A DNA stretch of 24,176 nt from contig JBHEOL010000038.1 of the NCBI GenBank assembly GCA_046261635.1, positions 1 to 24,176 on the forward strand, in the 5' to 3' direction. Source of the stretch: JBHEPS01 sp046261635 (GTDB lineage: Bacteria; Acidobacteriota; Thermoanaerobaculia; Gp7-AA8). Positions within the stretch are counted from its first letter, which is position 1. Each line of letters starts with the position of its first letter. The notes under the pieces are model-generated. The model made no database searches and had not been told where the DNA came from. It was given only the letters and a program-made list of their open reading frames with translations. Below, in pieces: positions 6,107-12,368 of the stretch. Position numbers and translations under genes: made by a program.

Positions 6107-8371
6107 ATGAAACGAGCCGTGATCCTTTTCGCCATCCTCTTCGCCGCCGCCAGCGTATTCGCGGCCGACCAGTCGTACATCAGTTACGACGACGGCCAGT
6201 CGATCGTCCGGCAGAACTTCGACTCGCGGGAGCTCGAGGCCCGGGTGAACATGCCGGTCTTTCCTGGGGACGAGGTCATCACGGCCCGCCGCGGGCGAAC
6301 CGAGATCCGGCTCGCGGACGGCAACGTGGTGGTCGTCGACCAGGACAGCCATCTGCAGCTGTCCGCGATCGCGAACTCGTACGAAGGGACCGACGCCCAG
6401 TCGATCGCGACCCTTCGTTATGGCTCCGTGATCGTTCACAATCCCGCTGACGACATCCAGCCATTGAGACTCGACACGGGCGTCGCATCCTACGTTCTCC
6501 TGACCGATGGAATCGTCGCTGTCGGCACCGGCGAGCGTCAGCGCGACGACGTCCACGTGCTGAGCGGCGCTCTCGAGATCCGCACTCAGAATCGCACCTA
6601 TCGGCTGCGGGCGGGCGAGAGTGCAGGGGTTGATGTCGAGGGGATCTACGACATCCAGGCTGCGAGCGGAAGCGAGACGGGATTCGAGCGGTGGTATCTG
6701 AACCGGATCGATCGCTACTCGCGCGGCTCGAGCCGCTATCTCGATTCGAGGCTTTCCTATGTCGAGGCCGACCTGTCCGATCACGGCAGCTGGGTTTACG
6801 CCGGAACGTATGGATGGGTGTGGCGTCCTGATGTCGCGAGCGGATGGCGTCCCTATTACAACGGGCGCTGGGTTCGTGGGCCCTGGGGCGGCCTGGTGTG
6901 GTCGTCCTACGAGCCTTGGGGATGGGGCCCGTACCACTACGGGCGATGGGCGTGGGAACCGATGTACGGCTGGTTCTGGTCGCCGGGATCGCTTTACGCG
7001 CCGGCGTGGGTCTACTGGTCCTTCGGTCCCAGCTACATCGGATGGTCTCCGATCGGCTGGTACAGCTGCTTCCGTCCCTACCAGCCGTGGTATTACGGAC
7101 GCTCGGGATGGAGCTCCAGCTTCGGAGTCGGTTTCTACGGTCAGATCCGCCTGACGGGGACCGACCTCTCCGGATGGACCTTCATGGATTCCGGACACGT
7201 GGTCTCGCACAGGGTCGACCGCGCCGCGCTGACGACGGACCGCATTCGCCAGCGGCTGGCTCGCGAGGGAGACAAGGCCGTGTTCGCGAGCGGATCCCCG
7301 CGCTTCACGAAAGATGAAATCAGAGATCCGCAGGCTGCGCTCGGGAATGTAGTCCGCCGCAGTCTCGGAGGTGGTACCGGCACAGAAGGCTCGGGGTCGC
7401 TTTCGGATCTGACGCCCTTTTTCCGGCGCGATCCCGAGCTTTCGCCGGAGGTCCGGCAAACGCTTTCGCGGCCCGGGCTGACTTCGGCCGTTCGCCGGAC
7501 CATCACCGATCTGCCGAATCCCGCGAGCGACCGGGCGCCCGCCGCCGTCCGGACAGGAGAGACCACGCAGGCTCCTTCAGGCGTGATCCGGCGAACTGCT
7601 CCCGGCGCCTCGACCCCCGCACCGACCGTGGACACGAGGTCCAGGGTGATCGGCCGCACGCCCGCCGCCACCACCCCGGAAACCGAGCGCCCGGGAACGA
7701 TCCGGCGTACTGCACCCGATGCCGGTTCGGTCCGCACACGGCCAACCCCCGCTGCACCCCCGGCTTCCCAGCCCGAACAGAGCCCGGGAAGCGTGAGAGC
7801 CCGGCCATCAGCGCCGGCCTCGCCGGCGCCAGGCACCCTCGATCGCACCGAGCCGAACCAGCTTCGGAGCGGTGAAGGCTGGCGCGCTCGTCCGACCGTG
7901 CCGAGAACGGGCACCGCGCCACGATCGACTGAATCGGATTGGCGTCAGGCATCGCCGGCCCGCCCCTCGAACGACTCCGGGCGAGCCGACGCGCCGGATC
8001 GGAACGCTCCGGTCCCCCGCCGGGTGATCGACAGCATCGGAGGCGCCCGGATGGTTCCGGGACGCACTTCCGGCAGCGGAGACCGGGTACAGGCACCCTC
8101 GCCGCGCTCGACCCGATCGGTCGCCCGCCCATCTGCGTCGCCGCGCTCGACCGGATCGGTCTCGAGGCCGTCTTCGTCGTCCCGGTCCACCGGATCGGTT
8201 TCGAGGCCGTCCGCCTCGCCTCGGTCCAGCGGAACGGTTTCACGGCCGTCCCCGGCGCCTCGCTCGTCCGGCAGCTCTGCCTCGAGGCCATCGAGAAGCG
8301 CGCCGGCTCCCAGATCGACATCCTCCGGATCGTCGGAATCACGCTCCGGGACGGTCAAGCGCGATCAGTGA
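6107..8371 (+). CDS. Exported FecR-like / DUF6600 Trp-Tyr-rich protein
   Basis: 754 aa. A signal peptide is clear (MKRAVILFAILFAAASVFAA, cleavage near 20). Residues about 40-180 are a FecR-like beta domain (PGDEVITARRGRTEIRLADG, then a repeat of sheet segments ending LRAGESAGVDVEG). Residues about 226-340 are extremely Trp/Tyr/Gly-rich with repeated GRW, YGWVWRP and GWFWSPG blocks, the DUF6600-type region common in Acidobacteriota. The last 370 residues are Pro/Ser/Arg/Thr-rich, probably disordered, with degenerate IRRTAP repeats and a 13-residue tandem repeat near the end. It should be periplasmic or surface bound; no membrane anchor or barrel is visible. The role is unknown: FecR domains otherwise relay signals to ECF sigma factors, but no sigma factor is adjacent. 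GGAG at 6098-6101 supports the ATG. Confidence 0.8.
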   Translation: MKRAVILFAILFAAASVFAADQSYISYDDGQSIVRQNFDSRELEARVNMPVFPGDEVITARRGRTEIRLADGNVVVVDQDSHLQLSAIANSYEGTDAQSIATLRYGSVIVHNPADDIQPLRLDTGVASYVLLTDGIVAVGTGERQRDDVHVLSGALEIRTQNRTYRLRAGESAGVDVEGIYDIQAASGSETGFERWYLNRIDRYSRGSSRYLDSRLSYVEADLSDHGSWVYAGTYGWVWRPDVASGWRPYYNGRWVRGPWGGLVWSSYEPWGWGPYHYGRWAWEPMYGWFWSPGSLYAPAWVYWSFGPSYIGWSPIGWYSCFRPYQPWYYGRSGWSSSFGVGFYGQIRLTGTDLSGWTFMDSGHVVSHRVDRAALTTDRIRQRLAREGDKAVFASGSPRFTKDEIRDPQAALGNVVRRSLGGGTGTEGSGSLSDLTPFFRRDPELSPEVRQTLSRPGLTSAVRRTITDLPNPASDRAPAAVRTGETTQAPSGVIRRTAPGASTPAPTVDTRSRVIGRTPAATTPETERPGTIRRTAPDAGSVRTRPTPAAPPASQPEQSPGSVRARPSAPASPAPGTLDRTEPNQLRSGEGWRARPTVPRTGTAPRSTESDWRQASPARPSNDSGRADAPDRNAPVPRRVIDSIGGARMVPGRTSGSGDRVQAPSPRSTRSVARPSASPRSTGSVSRPSSSSRSTGSVSRPSASPRSSGTVSRPSPAPRSSGSSASRPSRSAPAPRSTSSGSSESRSGTVKRDQ
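8102..8268 (+). repeat. 39-bp in-frame tandem repeats encoding an RSTGSVSRPS unit
   Basis: Four 39-bp units (8102-8140, 8141-8179, 8180-8218, 8219-8257) plus the start of a degenerate fifth encode 13-residue units of the type PRSTGSVSRPSAS inside the C-terminal tail of the FecR/DUF6600 protein. Units differ mainly at third codon positions and in the last three residues, so the peptide is kept better than the DNA. The tail is strongly basic and Ser/Pro-rich, which could bind polyanions or the peptidoglycan; this is inference. Confidence 0.75.
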
Positions 8372-8416
8372 TCTGATCCCTGAAGAAGGGTCCAGGCGGG
8401 CCGCCTCGGGGGCAGC

Positions 8417-8422
8417 TACAAT
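8417..8422 (+). promoter_or_regulatory. Candidate -10 box TACAAT giving a leaderless transcript
   Basis: TACAAT matches the -10 consensus in 5 of 6 positions and ends 7 nt before the ATG at 8430, the distance at which transcription would begin on that ATG. No Shine-Dalgarno is present. A 13-bp palindrome aggcgg-g-ccgcct (8394-8406) covers the -35 position and could be an operator. This site argues for the 8430 start, because the ATG at 8421 lies inside the box. Confidence 0.4.
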
Positions 8423-8429
8423 GCCTCCG

Positions 8430-8669
8430 ATGGCGGCCGCACTCCTTTTCATCTTCTACTGTTTCGAGGCCGGTCTGTTCTTTCTTGCCGTTCCCTGGAC
8501 CCGTTTCTGGGTCTCGAATCCCCTCCTGCTCTCCACGGACCTGGTCGCCGCCGTCACGATGAACGGTTTCTTCCGAGGCTTCGTTTCCGGGTTCGGAGCC
8601 ATCCATCTCATCGTCGGCGTTCGCGAGCTGATGAGACTGTTCGGCCGCAAAGGCGAAGGTCCGGCTTGA
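8430..8669 (+). CDS. Small two-TM membrane protein
   Basis: 79 aa from the ATG at 8430 (82 aa from the alternative ATG at 8421, which overlaps a -10-like TACAAT). It begins with a hydrophobic helix (AAALLFIFYCFEAGLFFLAVPW) and has a second one around residues 38-62 (VAAVTMNGFFRGFVSGFGAIHLIVGV), then a basic tail ELMRLFGRKGEG. I do not recognise the family beyond small hypothetical membrane proteins. Its stop overlaps the TTG start of the ThiE-like gene by 4 nt, and it heads a chain of five coupled genes that includes an MscS channel, so an accessory role at the membrane is possible but unproven. Confidence 0.7.
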   Translation: MAAALLFIFYCFEAGLFFLAVPWTRFWVSNPLLLSTDLVAAVTMNGFFRGFVSGFGAIHLIVGVRELMRLFGRKGEGPA

Positions 8670-9256
8670 GGGCCTTCGCCATCGCAGCGATCGATCGGGA
8701 GCCGGACGACGCCTTCTTCGAAACGATCGCAGAACTCTCCTCGGCCGGCGTCGATTTCCTCCTGCTGCGGGACAAGACACTGCCGGCTCCGAGGCGCTGG
8801 CGTGCAGCGGAGCGCTGCCGGACGCTGATCCGGCCACCGGCGGTGTTCCTGGTCCACGGCTGGGTGGACCTGGCCCGGGCGGTGGAAGCCGACGGAGTTC
8901 ATCTGCCGTCCGACGGGCCTCCGGTGGAAGCAGTTCGCGAGGTAGCGGGGGGGCTGATCGTCGGGAGGTCGTGCCATTCGGTCGCAGAATGCGCACGAGC
9001 GGCCGATGAGGGGGCCGACTATGCGCTCCTGGGTCCCCTGTTTCCTCCCCGCTCCAAGCCGGGGGAGCGGCTCGTCAGTCGCGAGGATCTCGTGGAAGCC
9101 GCTAAACTGGGAGTCGATATCTATGCCCTGGGCGGACTCTCGATGGAGAATCTGCATGTGTTGAGCGGTTCTGGAGTGGCCGGCGTGGCGGCCGTGTCTC
9201 TGTTTCTCGCTGACCGACCTCTCGATCCGATCATGGAGGCTATACGACGACTGTGA
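8666..9256 (+). CDS. ThiE/TenI-like protein with degenerate active site
   Basis: 196 aa, TTG start in a TTGA overlap. The fold is that of thiamine-phosphate synthase/TenI: FLLLRDK (Arg35, Lys37) in place of QIREK, GVHLPSDG, GRSCHS, DYALLGPLF and IYALGG. However, the Asn-Asp-Arg of VNDR is replaced by VHGW (His64, Gly65), and the Thr-Lys-Thr segment after GPLF is PPRSKPG. The intact ThiE at 4027-4659 keeps both. This copy is therefore unlikely to be a normal thiamine-phosphate synthase. His104 in SCHS sits where TenI has its thiazole tautomerase histidine, so a tautomerase role is one option, but the intact copy has His there too. It lies between a small membrane protein and an MscS-cNMP channel, with no thiazole genes nearby. 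Family placement is good, function open. Confidence 0.8.
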   Translation: MRAFAIAAIDREPDDAFFETIAELSSAGVDFLLLRDKTLPAPRRWRAAERCRTLIRPPAVFLVHGWVDLARAVEADGVHLPSDGPPVEAVREVAGGLIVGRSCHSVAECARAADEGADYALLGPLFPPRSKPGERLVSREDLVEAAKLGVDIYALGGLSMENLHVLSGSGVAGVAAVSLFLADRPLDPIMEAIRRL

Positions 9257-10647
9257 GGCGACCGAACCTGGTTGTGCCGCTGCTTCTGTCGGCGCTGCTT
9301 CTGGCGGCGTATTACTTCGTCAGGCGGAATCCGATCCCGTTCCATGAATCGGCCGACGTCCGGGAGAGATTGTTCGGCTCCGACCTCAAGGTTCTCGAGT
9401 TCGCCGTCGTTGTTTCGCTGATCATTTTAGGCGTCCGGCTTTTCGATTATCTTGCTTTCGATTTTTTCTTCCAGATCAGGCGGAGGGAGGCGGCTCCCAA
9501 TCTCCTCCGGCAGATCATCTCATTCGTGCTGTACCTCGGGCTGATCGCGTACGCGGCAGGCGAGATTCTGAACGCGAACGTCACTGGCGTATTGCTCGGC
9601 GGAACGGTTCTCGCCGCGGTTCTCGGCCTGGCGATGCAGGACACGCTGGGAAACCTGTTCGCCGGAATCGCGATGCACATCGAGAAGACCTTTCATGTGG
9701 GCGACGTCGTGCGGGTCAAGGATATTTTCGGGACGGTCGAATGGGTGAGCTGGCGCGCGACCCGGATCCGGACGCCGGAAAACAACGTCGTGATGGTGCC
9801 GAATTCGGTTCTGGCTCGCGAGGCGATGGAGGTCTTTCCCAGCGACAACCTGAACGCCAGGCTCGTGCGTGTGACGGCCGGGTTCGAGCATCCACCGGCG
9901 CGGGTGATCTCCATCCTCGAGCGCGCGTGCCACAACCTGGAACACGTAGCCACGGAGATTCCCGCACTCGCGCGCGTCGGTGAGTTCGGTGAATACGGAA
10001 CCGTCTACGAGGTGAAGTACTGGACCAGGCAGTACCAGCTGCGCGAGACCATCGACGCCGAGGTTCGAAGGGCGATCTGGTACGCATTTCGACGCGCGGG
10101 CATCCCGCTGCCATTTCCTGTACGATCGATTGCGCCTCTGCGGCAGGCGAAGATCGAGGGATTTTCCGATCAGAAGCTCGCCGAGCGCATTGCCAATGCC
10201 GACTTTCTCGCCCCGCTGTCGGATGAGGAGCGGCAGGTGCTCGTCGAGGGGACGATGGTGGAAGTGTTCGGGAGAGGAGAGACGATCCTGAGCGCGGGAG
10301 AGTCGGGAAGCTCCATGTTTCTCATCGACGAAGGACTCGTCTCGGTGAGGCGTTCCGAAGATGAAGGGGGAGGCGAAATCGCCAGACTCGGCGCCGGTCA
10401 GACGTTCGGGGAGATGGCGCTTCTGACGGGCGAACCGAGAGGGGCGACGGTCATTGCGCTCACGGACGTGGTTGCATTCGAGATCGGGAAGCGGAGCCTT
10501 CAGCCGATTCTCAAGGAGAATCCGGGCCTGGTCGAGTCGATCTCACGGATCGTGCTCGATCGCAAGTCGAATGCCCCATCCCGGAGTGAAGCGACCGATC
10601 CTCACAAGACGATGCTGGGGCGAATCGCGAACTGGTTCGGACTCTGA
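9253..10647 (+). CDS. MscS-family channel fused to a cyclic-nucleotide-binding domain
   Basis: 464 aa, GTG start overlapping the previous stop (GTGA). Three or four TM segments (about 7-24, 46-66, 86-106, 110-128) lead into the MscS pore helix and beta domain: GVLLGGTVLAAVLGLAMQDT, LGNLFAGIAMHIEKTFHVGD, then DIFGTVEWVSWRATRIRTPENN and VMVPNSVLA. A C-terminal cNMP-binding domain (about 317-440) has the phosphate-binding cassette FGEMALLTGEPRGAT (385-399), with Glu and Arg in the ligand-contact positions (PRGAT for the usual PRAAT). This architecture is that of the bCNG group of MscS-like channels, proposed to be gated by cyclic nucleotide rather than mainly by tension. It should be in the inner membrane with the cNMP domain in the cytoplasm. 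Its stop overlaps the ATG of an NtrC-type regulator by one base. Confidence 0.9.
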   Translation: MRRPNLVVPLLLSALLLAAYYFVRRNPIPFHESADVRERLFGSDLKVLEFAVVVSLIILGVRLFDYLAFDFFFQIRRREAAPNLLRQIISFVLYLGLIAYAAGEILNANVTGVLLGGTVLAAVLGLAMQDTLGNLFAGIAMHIEKTFHVGDVVRVKDIFGTVEWVSWRATRIRTPENNVVMVPNSVLAREAMEVFPSDNLNARLVRVTAGFEHPPARVISILERACHNLEHVATEIPALARVGEFGEYGTVYEVKYWTRQYQLRETIDAEVRRAIWYAFRRAGIPLPFPVRSIAPLRQAKIEGFSDQKLAERIANADFLAPLSDEERQVLVEGTMVEVFGRGETILSAGESGSSMFLIDEGLVSVRRSEDEGGGEIARLGAGQTFGEMALLTGEPRGATVIALTDVVAFEIGKRSLQPILKENPGLVESISRIVLDRKSNAPSRSEATDPHKTMLGRIANWFGL

Positions 10648-12020
10648 TGGAAACCGTTCTACTGGTCGAAGACAAGGAATCGCTCGCGACGATGGTTCGC
10701 GAGGCGATCGAGCCCGAGGGGTTCGAGGTCGAGTGGGTCGCGAGCGGCTCCGAGGCCATGCGGCGGATCGGCTCCGGACGGCGCTGGAGCCTGATCCTGA
10801 CGGATCTCCGCCTGCCGGGAGCCGACGGGATCGAGATCCTCCGCGCGGCCAAAGACGTCGACTCGCAGATTCCGGTGATCGTGATGACCGCTTACGGGAC
10901 CATCGAGCAGGCTGTCGAGGCGATGAAGCTCGGAGCATGGGACTTCATTCAGAAGCCGGTCGACATCGACTACCTGATTCTCCTGATGCGGAGAGCCGTC
11001 GACCACCGAGCGCTCCGGTCCGAGAACCTGCTTCTGAAGGAAGAGTTCCAGAAGCGTTTCGGTCTTCCCGCGATCGTGGGAGACTCGGCCCCTCTTCAGG
11101 AGGTTTCGCGCCAGATCCAAAAGGTGGCTCCAACCGACTCCAGCGTTCTTCTCATGGGTGAATCGGGAACGGGCAAAGAGCTGTTCGCCCGAGCGATTCA
11201 CTCCCTGTCGAATCGGAACCGGCGCCCCTTCGTCGCGATCAACTGCGCGGCGATTCCGGATACGCTGATCGAGAACGAGCTGTTCGGTCACGAGAAGGGT
11301 GCCTACACCGGGGCGGGATCCAGGCAGGTCGGGAAGTTCGAGCTGGCTCATGGCGGGACCGTGTTCCTCGACGAGATCGGCGAGCTGGCGCTCTCGGTCC
11401 AGTCGAAGGTGCTGCGCGTCATTCAGGAGCGGAAGTTCGACCGGATCGGGGGGAGCCGGGTCATCGAGGTCGACGTCCGGATCATCTGCGCGACCAATCG
11501 GAATCTGGAAGCGGCCGTTCGTGAAGGCCGTTTCCGCGACGACCTGTTTTTCCGCATCAACGTGTTTCCGGTGACGATCCCGCCGCTGCGGGCTCGGAAG
11601 GAGGACCTCGACCCCCTGGCAAGGTACTTCGCCGATCGTTTCGGGAGAGAGTTCGGCCGGGAGCCGCTCTCGATCTCCGAAGACGCGTGGGAAGCGATCC
11701 GGAGCTACGATTGGCCGGGCAACATACGCGAGCTCGAAAATGCCATCGAGCGCGCCGCGATCCTCTGCGAAGGGAGCGTGATCGTGGCAGCGGACCTTCG
11801 CCTCGGGCCATCGGCGGGGCGCCATTCCGTCCGGGATACTTTCGATCTGTCCGGAACGCTCGAGCAAGTCGGGTCGAAAGCCCTGGAGATCGTCGAACGG
11901 GCGAAAATCGAAGAGATTCTGAAGGAGACTTCCGACCGGCAGGGCGCAGCCGAGCGCCTCGGCATCAGCGTCCGGGCGCTCGCCGCGCGGCTCCGCCAGT
12001 ATGATATGGAGAACGAATGA
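10647..12020 (+). CDS. NtrC-family sigma-54-dependent response regulator
   Basis: 457 aa with all three domains. Receiver (1-120): acidic pair Glu8/Asp9, phosphoacceptor Asp53 in LTDLRLPG, Thr81, Lys103. AAA+ domain (about 143-370): Walker A GESGTGKE (171-178), GAYTGA (218-223; the usual GAFTGA loop with Phe to Tyr, an accepted variant that contacts sigma-54), Walker B VFLDEI (239-244), arginine finger region RFRDDLFFR, and sensor II WPGNIREL. A Fis-type HTH closes it (GAAERLGISVRALAARL). It should activate sigma-54 promoters when phosphorylated. No histidine kinase is in the window, so it is an orphan whose partner is elsewhere. The start overlaps the channel gene stop (TGATG), and its own stop overlaps the next gene (ATGA). 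Confidence 0.95.
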   Translation: METVLLVEDKESLATMVREAIEPEGFEVEWVASGSEAMRRIGSGRRWSLILTDLRLPGADGIEILRAAKDVDSQIPVIVMTAYGTIEQAVEAMKLGAWDFIQKPVDIDYLILLMRRAVDHRALRSENLLLKEEFQKRFGLPAIVGDSAPLQEVSRQIQKVAPTDSSVLLMGESGTGKELFARAIHSLSNRNRRPFVAINCAAIPDTLIENELFGHEKGAYTGAGSRQVGKFELAHGGTVFLDEIGELALSVQSKVLRVIQERKFDRIGGSRVIEVDVRIICATNRNLEAAVREGRFRDDLFFRINVFPVTIPPLRARKEDLDPLARYFADRFGREFGREPLSISEDAWEAIRSYDWPGNIRELENAIERAAILCEGSVIVAADLRLGPSAGRHSVRDTFDLSGTLEQVGSKALEIVERAKIEEILKETSDRQGAAERLGISVRALAARLRQYDMENE

Positions 12021-12250
12021 GCGATCCGATTCCGACCGCCAAGGATGTCGTGCGTTACCTCAACGCGCGCTTCGAAGAGCGAGGGCTGCCCTATCGCCTT
12101 CAGCATCTGGCCGTTCTCCCTTACGTCAACCCGATGTGGATGGCGAACTGGGACGCCCCCCAGCTCGAGGACGCTCCCGAACGCGAGATCATCGACGAGG
12201 AACTGAGGGAGGCGCGCTGGCGCTACCCGCAGATCCTCGATGAATTCTGA
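12017..12250 (+). CDS. Small acidic protein of unknown function
   Basis: 77 aa, start set by an ATGA overlap with the NtrC-type regulator. No signal peptide or TM segment. It is rich in acidic residues and Trp/Tyr/Pro, with a central VLPYVNPMWMANWDAP and a C-terminal acidic helix (EREIIDEELREARWRYPQI). I do not recognise it. Translational coupling to the regulator suggests a partner or modulator, but nothing in the sequence shows it. Codon use and lack of overlap with any better frame support a real gene. Confidence 0.65.
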   Translation: MSDPIPTAKDVVRYLNARFEERGLPYRLQHLAVLPYVNPMWMANWDAPQLEDAPEREIIDEELREARWRYPQILDEF

Positions 12251-12368
12251 CCGCCCTCATCCCGAGTCGGCGCAGGGAAGGAAGGACGTTGCTCGTCCGC
12301 GATCCGGGCGCCGACGAGGCCACACTGCGGCTCCGCCCAGGACGACGACACTCGCGCGAATTTGCGAT
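12251..12368. other. Convergent intergenic gap, nothing recognised
   Basis: 118 nt between the end of the five-gene plus-strand cluster and the end of the minus-strand phosphodiesterase. I see no hairpin with a T-run on either strand and no repeat. Confidence 0.4.

Noticed and set aside
5609..7459. Long minus-strand open frame (about 616 codons) over the phosphoesterase end, leader and FecR gene
   Set aside because: It crosses two well-supported plus-strand genes and a structured leader, and its product is a low-complexity Arg/Pro/Asp mix without a domain. High GC makes such antisense frames common.
8102..8268. CRISPR-like periodicity
   Set aside because: The 39-bp units are adjacent without spacers, are in frame, and encode a protein repeat.
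10659..11867. Long minus-strand open frame inside the NtrC-type gene
   Set aside because: The plus strand encodes a complete regulator with every motif; the antisense product has no recognisable feature.
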